Assembly (NCBI RefSeq): GCF_040403615.1
Contig: NZ_JBBAKG010000028.1
Coordinates: 9,484 to 73,483, forward strand
DNA from: Haliscomenobacter sp040403615
Lineage (GTDB): Bacteria; Bacteroidota; Bacteroidia; Chitinophagales; Saprospiraceae
Direction of reading: 5' to 3'
Length of the DNA stretch: 64,000 nucleotides
Position 1 is the first letter of the stretch; each line of letters begins with the position of its first letter. Made by a program: the position numbers and the translations under genes. The notes beneath the pieces are model-generated. The model worked only from the letters and a program-made list of their open reading frames with translations. It ran no database searches and was not told the origin of the DNA. Shown piece by piece: positions 51,423-58,843 of this stretch.

Positions 51423-53131
51423 GGCAAAAATTTATGAAAAAAGCCATCAAAAAGCTCTGTCACTACCGGGTAATTGTCTCCAGTTATATTCAAAGTATCC
51501 TTGAGATTGTCGATTAAGGTGAAATTCAATTGACGCCCCTCCCTACTCGTAAAAAAGAACAATTTAGAATTTTGCTGGCCTGAAAGTGCATTTTCATCCA
51601 AAAGAAAAGGCGATAAATTGAGGGAAGGCTTCACCGTTTCCTCGTCTCGCATCAAGATCACTGAATTGTTGTCGGTGTATTCTATAGATTCCAACACATC
51701 ATCCAGTACACCGATGGCAGCAGTGAGCTGATTGAGTACCACCAGGTTGTGTTTGTACCGTGGGGTAGCATGCCTTACCTTGACCAGTTCAATCATTTTG
51801 ATTGTAGCCAGGGTATATTTTGCAGCAAAACCAATGTGTTTGAAAATCAGGCACAAATTGTCTTCACCTTGCACACAAAAACTTTCGATTTCATCTGCAG
51901 CCACCGAACCACTGAGTTCACGCTTCATTTCTTCCAAAAAAAGCACGGCATTTTGGAGCTCTGGTTCTTCAAGGTATTGTTTGCGCAGGGCAACAAATTC
52001 CTCCACAAATAATGGGGTGCTGTTTTCCACCAAAGTGTCTCCCAATGCCTGAATGAGGGTTACGAAGTTATAGGTTTGGCTATCTGCAGTTGAAAGTGCA
52101 AAAAACGCATTCAAAGTATCTTGGGTCTGGGGTAAAATTTTAAACCCAGGCTGACTGAATTTTTCATCCCAAACTTGTGCCATTAAAACATAGGCCAAAA
52201 ATTGGGAGGAAACTTGGTACAGGTTAACGATTTTTTGGAGGCGATCGGTACTTATTTCTTCAACAATCAACAATTTGCGCAAATGCATGCCAATTGGCGT
52301 AGGAAAAGAATCGATTACCGCAACCCGCAAATCGCGCATTTTGGGTTCGCGGTTCTTGGATTTGGCCTCGTCCAAAAGAAATTGGATGTTTCGGCTATAC
52401 GGCGCAATGGCATTGGCAATGGCCATCACCAGTTTTTGATTAATGACAACCCCGCTGTATTTCAAGCCCGCACCTCGAATGATAAATGATCCAATGTTTT
52501 GGCGGGATATTTTCCAACTCAGCACCGCTTCTTTGCCTTCGGTAATGTACAATCCCCAAGGCAGCACTTCGGTTTCTTCTTTGCGTACCCGCACACCACG
52601 GTTGATTCCGGCCGCCTGCCCGGTGGTCATCAGGTGATTGGCAGCAGCCAATTTATAAGCTTCCTCCAGGGTATGCTCTTCGGCCAAAGCCCGATAAAAT
52701 ACATCCGAAAAAGTTTTGGCAGCATTGTCTGCAATGGGTACCGCAGTGGCGATGACGGCTGGAATGCCTAGCTCTTGTAACAACCCAACCTGAGCCCGGG
52801 TAGAGCAACCGTTAAGAAATACCAATTTCAACTCCTTTTGCAGGGCCAACAATTGAGCAACTCCATCTGAATTGGCAGCTTGATCCTGCAAAAAAACATC
52901 CCGGCTACCCGCATGACCGCCATAATGAAAAATGGCAACCCGGTCTTTCAAATCAGTAATGTAGCGGCTTAAATCGGTAGTTGTAGCGGTAGGTTCGATA
53001 ACCAATTGAAGAAATTGTTGGTTGGCCAATGGAAGCAAATGCCCGTTAATGACCTTACGCTCCTCGTCCAACAAGGGTAAGTGATCATCTTTATCATTGG
53101 CAAAAGCCAAAAAAATTACGGGTTGCTTCAT
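51419..53131 (-). CDS. CHAT-domain (caspase-like) protease, first gene of a split NLR-like operon
   Basis: 570 residues. The N-terminal ~165 residues are a CHAT domain, a caspase/separase-like cysteine protease: VAIFHYGGHAG contains the catalytic His73 and VFLNGCST the catalytic Cys109, followed by the family pattern IPAVIATAVPIADNAAKTFS and FYRALAEEHTLEEAY. The remaining ~350 residues are not a domain I can name with certainty; they include RVAVIDSFPTPIGMHLRKLL and LNLSPFLLDENALSG, and probably form an adaptor region that contacts the STAND partner. No signal peptide, so cytosolic. Substrate unknown. It begins the four-gene operon; promoter not identified in the 321 bp upstream. Confidence 0.85.
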   Translation of the reverse strand: MKQPVIFLAFANDKDDHLPLLDEERKVINGHLLPLANQQFLQLVIEPTATTTDLSRYITDLKDRVAIFHYGGHAGSRDVFLQDQAANSDGVAQLLALQKELKLVFLNGCSTRAQVGLLQELGIPAVIATAVPIADNAAKTFSDVFYRALAEEHTLEEAYKLAAANHLMTTGQAAGINRGVRVRKEETEVLPWGLYITEGKEAVLSWKISRQNIGSFIIRGAGLKYSGVVINQKLVMAIANAIAPYSRNIQFLLDEAKSKNREPKMRDLRVAVIDSFPTPIGMHLRKLLIVEEISTDRLQKIVNLYQVSSQFLAYVLMAQVWDEKFSQPGFKILPQTQDTLNAFFALSTADSQTYNFVTLIQALGDTLVENSTPLFVEEFVALRKQYLEEPELQNAVLFLEEMKRELSGSVAADEIESFCVQGEDNLCLIFKHIGFAAKYTLATIKMIELVKVRHATPRYKHNLVVLNQLTAAIGVLDDVLESIEYTDNNSVILMRDEETVKPSLNLSPFLLDENALSGQQNSKLFFFTSREGRQLNFTLIDNLKDTLNITGDNYPVVTELFDGFFHKFLP

Positions 53132-53452
53132 TATTTAGGCGTACGTCTGGGCAATTCATTTTTTGCCTGAAACTGAATTTTAAGAAGTGAAATTAATTTT
53201 TTTTCGGATTAACTCCTACTTAAAAATTGGTTTTTTACGAAACATGTCCATTAAATTCCACTGTTTGTCTCTATTAACGCATTTTTCATCAGATATAGGT
53301 TGCGCGGTGATGGGAAAAAATGGTAATTTTACTACACAAAAATTCCTTGCCTGCTCTGATTGCAGCTTTCGCCCGTTTTACCTAATCTGTCTTTGCCGTT
53401 GCTCATTACCCATCTTTAACAGCATGCTTGTTAATCCTTAAACTCTTATACG
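53132..53452. other. 321-bp divergent promoter region
   Basis: It lies between the CHAT operon (minus) and a small outer-membrane protein gene (plus). AT-rich near the CHAT start. I see no convincing -7/-33 pair for either gene, no palindrome and no ORF worth calling. Confidence 0.4.
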
Positions 53453-53956
53453 ATGAAAAAACTGTTTTTCCTGTTCGCCTTTTTAGGAGCTATTTTCTTT
53501 AGTAACGCGATTCATGCCCAAGAGTACAAATCTGCAATTGGGCTACGTTTGGGCTATCCTGTTTCTATTTCCTACAAAACTTTCATTTCTGAATCCAATG
53601 CGGTTGAGTTATTTGCCGGTTACCGATCATATGGAGGTTTTTCTGGCTTTGGCTTCAACTCCATCCACCTTGGCGCCGCTTATCAAATCCATAAACCTAT
53701 CAACGGCGTTGATGGGTTACAATGGTATTATGGTTTCGGTGCCAGTGCAATCATCAACAATTACGGCAATGCTTATTATGACAACTATGGAAAAATTGGC
53801 GTTGGTATTTCTGGGTACTTGGGTTTAGATTATAAATTCCCAAATACACCAATCAGCCTAACTGCTGACTGGGTTCCAACTTACGTTGTTGGGGATTTTT
53901 ACTACAACAGTTTCCAAACTTATGGTGCGCTTGCCGTTCGGTATGTACTCAACTAA
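53453..53956 (+). CDS. small outer-membrane beta-barrel protein
   Basis: 167 residues. Signal peptide MKKLFFLFAFLGAIFFSNAIHAQ, then alternating hydrophobic/polar strands rich in Gly, Tyr and Phe (AIGLRLGYPVSISYKTF, AVELFAGYRSYGGF, GISGYLGLDYKF) ending YGALAVRYVLN, as in small eight-strand outer-membrane barrels (OmpX/OMP_b-brl-like). It is a single gene followed at once by a strong terminator, so probably well expressed on its own. No specific function can be assigned. Confidence 0.8.
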   Translation: MKKLFFLFAFLGAIFFSNAIHAQEYKSAIGLRLGYPVSISYKTFISESNAVELFAGYRSYGGFSGFGFNSIHLGAAYQIHKPINGVDGLQWYYGFGASAIINNYGNAYYDNYGKIGVGISGYLGLDYKFPNTPISLTADWVPTYVVGDFYYNSFQTYGALAVRYVLN

Positions 53957-53989
53957 ACGAATTTAAAATAAGTCTATTTTGAATCGCTT

Positions 53990-54025
53990 CGGGTGGATGA
54001 CAGTGCTGTCGTCCACCCGTTTTTT
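53990..54025 (+). terminator. rho-independent terminator after the small outer-membrane protein gene
   Basis: CGGGTGGA-T-GACAG and its complement CTGTC-G-TCCACCCG with a minimal loop, followed by six T. The rest of the 297-bp gap to 54254 is AT-rich and shows nothing else. Confidence 0.9.
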
Positions 54026-54253
54026 GTTAGAATTTCCATGCACTGATTTGTCGTCAATCGGTCATTCAAAATCTTATTGCAAACCTTTGGTCAAACACTG
54101 ATTATTTTATAGAAAAAACCATTTCCTCTTGCTATTTTTACAGAGCTTGTTTGCTTTTAGAGAATCGGATCATTCACAAGTATCAACTCATACCCAAGAA
54201 GAAATTCATTCCTCATACTGAATTCATTTGCGGGTTTTAATTCTTTTTCAATC

Positions 54254-54805
54254 ATGCAGAGAAGAGAAGCTGTAAAGATCGTAACGGCATTTTTCGGAGC
54301 CTCCTTGGCCTTGCCGGAATCTGTCTTTGCCCGCATCGCCGAGCCATTGGGCGATGGAATCAAGCCAACCCTTTTGGCTGGCAAACAACGGAAATTGTTG
54401 GCTGCCATTTCCGAGTGCATCATCCCAAAAACGGATACGCCAGGAGCAGTCGAAGCCGGGGTACCACGTTTGTTTGAGATTTTACTTCAAGATTGCTACA
54501 AAGCCGAAGATCAGAAACTGATCATGGATGGCATGGTAAATCTTGATGCCGATTGCAAAACCAAGCAAGGTGCAAGTTTTGCCAAATTGAGCAAAGCCAA
54601 GCAAATCGAAGTATTGACCGAAATGGAGAAAGCTGAGCGCGCCATTAAAGGCAAGCCTGGGTTCATTCGCATGACCAAAGATTTGGTTAAGTTCTGTTAC
54701 GTCAATAGCGAGGTTGGTGCTTCCACTGCTTTTGAGTACCAAATTGCTCCAGGTCGCTGGAATGGCGAGGAGTTGTACAAAATGGGAGACAAAATTTATT
54801 TGTAA
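54254..54805 (+). CDS. gluconate 2-dehydrogenase subunit 3-family protein
   Basis: 183 residues. The N-terminus, MQRREAVKIVTAFFGASLAL, has twin arginines before a hydrophobic stretch and fits a short Tat signal. The body matches the gluconate-2-dehydrogenase subunit 3 family: LLAAISECIIPKTDTPGAVEAGVP, LFEILLQDCY, FIRMTKDLVKFCYVNSEVGAS. These small subunits accompany a GMC flavoprotein, here the next gene 49 bp downstream, and probably help its folding and Tat export as a complex. No cytochrome c subunit gene is present beside them. Confidence 0.88.
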   Translation: MQRREAVKIVTAFFGASLALPESVFARIAEPLGDGIKPTLLAGKQRKLLAAISECIIPKTDTPGAVEAGVPRLFEILLQDCYKAEDQKLIMDGMVNLDADCKTKQGASFAKLSKAKQIEVLTEMEKAERAIKGKPGFIRMTKDLVKFCYVNSEVGASTAFEYQIAPGRWNGEELYKMGDKIYL

Positions 54806-54854
54806 GTCAATCGTCAGCTCTTGTACGGTAGTAAATGCGTACAATTGATGACCA

Positions 54855-56588
54855 ATGAAAAAAAGAACATCCATGCAAATCAACCATAACGGCGTAGTTG
54901 CAGAAAACTCCTTCGACGCCATTGTAGTAGGATCGGGCATCTCCGGCGGCTGGGCTGCCAAAGAATTGACCCAAAAAGGGCTTAAAGTGCTGGTACTCGA
55001 AAGAGGCCGCGATCTACGTCACGTAGTCGATTACCAGACCACGATGAGTATGCCTTGGGATTTGCCTCACATGGGGCGCTCTCCCGAAGAGAGCATAAAG
55101 CAACAAAGTGTGCAAGCCCGCACTGGCTATACCGTACAAAACGAGGGTACAGCTTACTTGTTTGTCAAGGATACCGAACATCCTTACATCGAAAAAAGAC
55201 GTTTCGACTGGATGCGAGGCTACCACAAAGGGGGCCGTTCGATTACCTGGGGTAAGCAGACTTACCGCTGGAGCCAAATGGACTTTGAAGCCAATGCCAA
55301 AGATGGCATTGCCACCCCTTGGCCCATCAATTACGACGACATTGCGCCCTGGTACAGCTATGTAGAGCGCTTCGCAGGCATTAGTGGATCGGTAGAAAAT
55401 CTGGCACATTTGCCCGATAGTGATTTCCAACCGGCCATGGACCTGACCGCTGCGGAAAAAATCCTCAAAAGTTCGGTTGAAAAGAAATGGAATGGCCGTA
55501 AGGTGATTCCCGGTCGCGTTGCCCACTTGACTGCACCTACGCAGGAGCAACTCGCCTTGGGCCGCGGCAAATGCCAATACCGCAACCTCTGTTCCAGAGG
55601 ATGCCCTTATGGTGCCTACTTCAGCAGCAACGGCGCTACGTTGATTGCCGCCGAGCGCACGGGCAACATGACCTTCCGCCCACACTCCATTGTGGGATCT
55701 TTGATTTATGACGAAACCACTGGCAAAGCCAAAGGGGTAAACGTAGTTGATGAGTTGAGCAAACAACCAATGGAGTTTTTTGCCAAAATTATCTTCGTTA
55801 ATGCCTCCTGTGTTGCTTCCACGGGCATTTTGATGAACACCAAAACCCAACGGTACGGTGATGCTGGCTTGGATGAGTCGGGTTCTTTGGGGCGTTACCT
55901 GATGGACCACCACTTGGGCGTGGGCGCTAGCGGTACTTTTGAAGGTGAATTGGATAAAACAACCTTTGGCCGCAGGCCCAATGGCTTCTACATTCCTCGG
56001 TACCGCAACCTCTATCAAGAAGGGAAGGGCTATATCCGTGGTTTTGGTTACCAGGGCGGCGGAACGCGTATGGGCTGGAACCGCGACATTCTAGGCTTTG
56101 GTGAAGACTTCAAAAAGCAATTGACTTCCCTTGGCCCATGGAGTGTAAGTATGGGCGGCTTTGGAGAATGGTTGCCTTACAAAGACAACATGATGTTCCT
56201 TAGCCCCGACAAGAAAGACCAATGGGGATTGCCACAAATCGTGGTGGATGCCGGCTACACCGACAACGAGCTCAACATGCGCAAAGACATGCAAACCGAT
56301 GCTGCCGAAATGTTGGAAGCCATGGGTGCAAAGAACGTAACTTCCAGAGGCAGCGATCCTGCTCTTGGTTTGGGCATCCACGAAATGGGGACGGCCCGCA
56401 TGGGTACTGACCGCAAAAACTCGGTACTCAACAAACACAACCAAGTTTGGGCTGCTCCTAACGTATTCGTAACGGACGGTGCTGCCATGACTTCAGCCAA
56501 CTGTGTCAATCCATCTTTGACTTATATGGCGCTGACTGCCAGAGCTGCGGATTATGCGGTTTCGGAGTTGAAGAAGGGGAATTTGTAA
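54855..56588 (+). CDS. GMC-family FAD oxidoreductase (large dehydrogenase subunit)
   Basis: 577-residue flavoprotein oxidising sugars, sugar acids or other alcohols. FAD-binding motif AIVVGSGISGGWAAKEL (about 20-36), then VLVLERGRDL, GGRSITWGKQTYRWS, and the Cys-rich GKCQYRNLCSRGCPYGAYF seen in gluconate-dehydrogenase-type members. The C-terminal GMC region has HEMGTARMGTDRKNSVLN and VTDGAAMTSANCVNPSLTYM with the active-site Asn. It has no signal of its own and may be exported with the Tat-tagged subunit 3 protein upstream. The substrate is not decided by the sequence. An internal ATG six codons in is an alternative start. Confidence 0.9.
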   Translation: MKKRTSMQINHNGVVAENSFDAIVVGSGISGGWAAKELTQKGLKVLVLERGRDLRHVVDYQTTMSMPWDLPHMGRSPEESIKQQSVQARTGYTVQNEGTAYLFVKDTEHPYIEKRRFDWMRGYHKGGRSITWGKQTYRWSQMDFEANAKDGIATPWPINYDDIAPWYSYVERFAGISGSVENLAHLPDSDFQPAMDLTAAEKILKSSVEKKWNGRKVIPGRVAHLTAPTQEQLALGRGKCQYRNLCSRGCPYGAYFSSNGATLIAAERTGNMTFRPHSIVGSLIYDETTGKAKGVNVVDELSKQPMEFFAKIIFVNASCVASTGILMNTKTQRYGDAGLDESGSLGRYLMDHHLGVGASGTFEGELDKTTFGRRPNGFYIPRYRNLYQEGKGYIRGFGYQGGGTRMGWNRDILGFGEDFKKQLTSLGPWSVSMGGFGEWLPYKDNMMFLSPDKKDQWGLPQIVVDAGYTDNELNMRKDMQTDAAEMLEAMGAKNVTSRGSDPALGLGIHEMGTARMGTDRKNSVLNKHNQVWAAPNVFVTDGAAMTSANCVNPSLTYMALTARAADYAVSELKKGNL

Positions 56589-56613
56589 GTTTTTATTTCG
56601 CAATATTGAGTGG

Positions 56614-56652
56614 AGCGGCAGCGGATGTGACCATCTGTTGCCGCTTTTTTTT
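56614..56652 (+). terminator. rho-independent terminator after the GMC gene
   Basis: Stem AGCGGCA-GCGGATG / CATCTGT-TGCCGCT (G-U pairs in the middle) with a short loop and eight T. It ends the two-gene dehydrogenase transcript. Confidence 0.8.
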
Positions 56653-56687
56653 GAAAAAACTTATCTTTTAGCCAAATCGCTCACCAA

Positions 56688-57131
56688 ATGTCACAAAATC
56701 ACCTCGCACAAATCAACATCGCCCGCCTTCTGGCGCCCATTGACGACCCGCTCATTGCTGATTTCGTCCGTCAACTTGATGACATCAACTCCCTGGCAGA
56801 AAGTAGCCCAGGTTTTGTCTGGCGCTTAAAAGAAGAAAGTGGCAATGCCACCAACATCGACGTTTTTGGAGACTCGCTGCTGATTGTCAACATGTCGGTA
56901 TGGGAAAGCATTGACGACCTCAAGAATTTTGCTTACAAGTCCGCTCATGTGCAAGTCTTCCGCGACCGGACGCGTTGGTTTGAAAAAATGGAGGTAGCAC
57001 ATATGGCCTTGTGGTGGGTACCCGCTGGTACATTGCCTACCGCTGAAGAGGGGCGCGATCGCTTGCTGTATTTGAGGGAGCACGGGGAGTCGGAGTGGGC
57101 GTTTACGTTTAAACGATTGGTTGATCGGTGA
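56688..57131 (+). CDS. DUF3291 domain protein
   Basis: 147-residue cytosolic protein of the DUF3291 family, related in fold to antibiotic-biosynthesis monooxygenase-type dimeric alpha/beta-barrel proteins. Typical features: LAQINIARLLAPIDDPLIAD, SPGFVWRLKEESGNAT, LIVNMSVWESIDDLKNFAYKS (quoted in part), HVQVFRDRTRWFEKM, MALWWVPAGTLPTAEEGRDRL. No ligand or reaction is established. It is placed after a terminator, so probably has its own promoter, and is followed by a REP cluster. Confidence 0.85.
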   Translation: MSQNHLAQINIARLLAPIDDPLIADFVRQLDDINSLAESSPGFVWRLKEESGNATNIDVFGDSLLIVNMSVWESIDDLKNFAYKSAHVQVFRDRTRWFEKMEVAHMALWWVPAGTLPTAEEGRDRLLYLREHGESEWAFTFKRLVDR

Positions 57132-57147
57132 TCCGTATAAACCTGTA

Positions 57148-57253
57148 GGGACAACCCTATGTGGTTGCCCCTATGTGGTGGTACGGGCAACCACGTAGGG
57201 TTGCCCGTACCTGTTGTCTTGCGGAGTGGGAGGGCAACCACATAGGGTTGCCC
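57148..57253. repeat. REP family A cluster between the DUF3291 gene and gltD
   Basis: Three 22-base units: 57149-57170 (GGACAACC, CTATGT, GGTTGCCC; one mismatch), 57185-57206 (GGGCAACC, ACGTAG, GGTTGCCC; stem extended by GTAC on both sides) and 57232-57253 (GGGCAACC, ACATAG, GGTTGCCC). They fill the space between convergent gene ends and may serve as terminators. Confidence 0.85.
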
Positions 57254-57259
57254 CGACGG

Positions 57260-58744
57260 TTATTCCTCAATCTCGTGCAACATCAACGGCGAATCCTCCT
57301 TCGCCTCCAAATTGGAATGCCCCATCAGGAACAAATCCACCTGGCGGGCACATTCACGGCCTTCGGAGATGGCCCAAACCACCAGGGATTGGCCACGGCG
57401 CATGTCGCCGGCTGCAAAGATTTTCTTGTTGCTGGTTCGGTATTTTTGCTCATTGGCTTTTACGTTGCCGCGTTCATCCAGTTCTACGCCCAATTGTTCG
57501 AGCATGCCCTGGTGTTGAGGGTGTACAAAACCGATGGCCAGTAATGCCAAATCACAAGAAATAATTTGTTCCGTACCGGGTACTTCCATAAAAGAGTAGC
57601 GACCAGTGGTATGATCCATTCCCCATTCTACATTTACCAGTTCCAATTGTTTGACATTGCCTTGCTCGTCACCGATGAAGCGTTTGGTTTGAATGGCCCA
57701 CTGGCGATTGCAACCTTCATCGTGTGAAGAAGAAGTGCGCAAAACCATTGGCCAGTTTGGCCAACTGAGCGGGTCGCGTTCGTTGGGCGGCTTGGACAGC
57801 AACTCGATTTGAGTGATGGATGCTGCACGGTGGCGGTTGGACGTACCAACACAGTCGGCACCAGTATCTCCACCTCCAATCACAATTACATGCTTGCCGG
57901 TAGCCCAGATGTCATCTGCCCCAGGAAGTTGATCACCTGCCTGGCGACGGTTGCTTTGCTCCAAAAAATCCATGGCAAAATAAACGCCCTTCAGCTCACG
58001 GCCGGGAATTGGCAAGTCGCGGGGGATGGTAGATCCGCCTGAAAGCACCACTGCATCAAAATCTTGTAACAATTGCTTGGCTTCGATGTCTACTCCCACG
58101 TTGGTATTGACCCTGAATTCGATGCCTTCTTGCTCCATCACGCCAACCCGGCGCTCAATGACCCATTTTTCCAGTTTAAAATCTGGAATCCCATAGCGGA
58201 GCAAACCACCAACGCGGTCTTTGCGCTCAAAAACTGTCACCTGGTGGCCAGCTTTGTTGAGCTGCGCGGCAGCACCCAAACCAGCAGGCCCAGAACCTAC
58301 CACGGCAACTTTCTTGCCGGTACGTTGAAAAGGTGCTTGTGGTACGACGAAGCCTTTTTCAAAAGCGATTTCAACGATCGATTTCTCGATGAGCTCAATG
58401 GCTACCGGGGGTTGATTGATGCCCAGTACACAAGCCGATTCGCAGGGAGCCGGACAAATGCGCCCGGTGAACTCAGGGAAGTTGTTGGTACTGCTGAGAA
58501 TGCGGTAAGCTTCTTCCCAATCTTCCTGGTACACCGCGTCGTTGAATTCAGGAATGATATTGCCCAATGGACAACCACTGTGACAAAATGGAACACCACA
58601 ATCCATACAACGGGAAGCCTGGGTAACGGTTTTTTCATTAGAAAAAACATCGTAAATCTCGCGGTAATCGTTGATTCGTTCTTCTGGCTTGCGGGAAGAA
58701 GGAAGCTCGCGAGTATGTTTGAGAAATCCTTTTGGATCTGCCAT
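57260..58744 (-). CDS. gltD: glutamate synthase (NADPH) small subunit GltD
   Basis: 494-residue FAD/[4Fe-4S] protein that passes electrons from NAD(P)H to the large subunit. The N-terminal cysteines CMDCGVPFCHSGCPLGNIIP and CPAPCESACVLG bind the iron-sulphur clusters. FAD motif VAVVGSGPAGLGAAAQL, nucleotide motif VIVIGGGDTGADCVGTSNRH, C-terminal FAD motif IFAAGDMRRGQSLVVWAI. Length is normal. It is downstream of gltB, separated by a 99-bp gap holding two palindromes of REP family B. Confidence 0.96.
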   Translation of the reverse strand: MADPKGFLKHTRELPSSRKPEERINDYREIYDVFSNEKTVTQASRCMDCGVPFCHSGCPLGNIIPEFNDAVYQEDWEEAYRILSSTNNFPEFTGRICPAPCESACVLGINQPPVAIELIEKSIVEIAFEKGFVVPQAPFQRTGKKVAVVGSGPAGLGAAAQLNKAGHQVTVFERKDRVGGLLRYGIPDFKLEKWVIERRVGVMEQEGIEFRVNTNVGVDIEAKQLLQDFDAVVLSGGSTIPRDLPIPGRELKGVYFAMDFLEQSNRRQAGDQLPGADDIWATGKHVIVIGGGDTGADCVGTSNRHRAASITQIELLSKPPNERDPLSWPNWPMVLRTSSSHDEGCNRQWAIQTKRFIGDEQGNVKQLELVNVEWGMDHTTGRYSFMEVPGTEQIISCDLALLAIGFVHPQHQGMLEQLGVELDERGNVKANEQKYRTSNKKIFAAGDMRRGQSLVVWAISEGRECARQVDLFLMGHSNLEAKEDSPLMLHEIEE

Positions 58745-58756
58745 TTTTACTTTTTT

Positions 58757-58814
58757 TCCACGAATAAATTCGTGGGTTAGAACTTTTTGTGCCTCCCACG
58801 ACTGAAGTCGTGGG
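58757..58814. repeat. REP family B pair between gltB and gltD
   Basis: 58757-58776 (TCCACGAAT, AA, ATTCGTGGG) and 58795-58814 (CCCACGACT, GA, AGTCGTGGG; perfect). Same plan as the pair between mraZ and rsmH, with the inner stem bases changed on both sides. Confidence 0.8.
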
Positions 58815-58843
58815 TTGGGTAGGTATTAGCCCCCCTAAAACCT

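Noticed and set aside
46106..53131. CHAT operon as part of a CRISPR type III-E (Craspase) locus
   Set aside because: No Cas gene, no CRISPR array and no direct-repeat/spacer pattern anywhere in the window.
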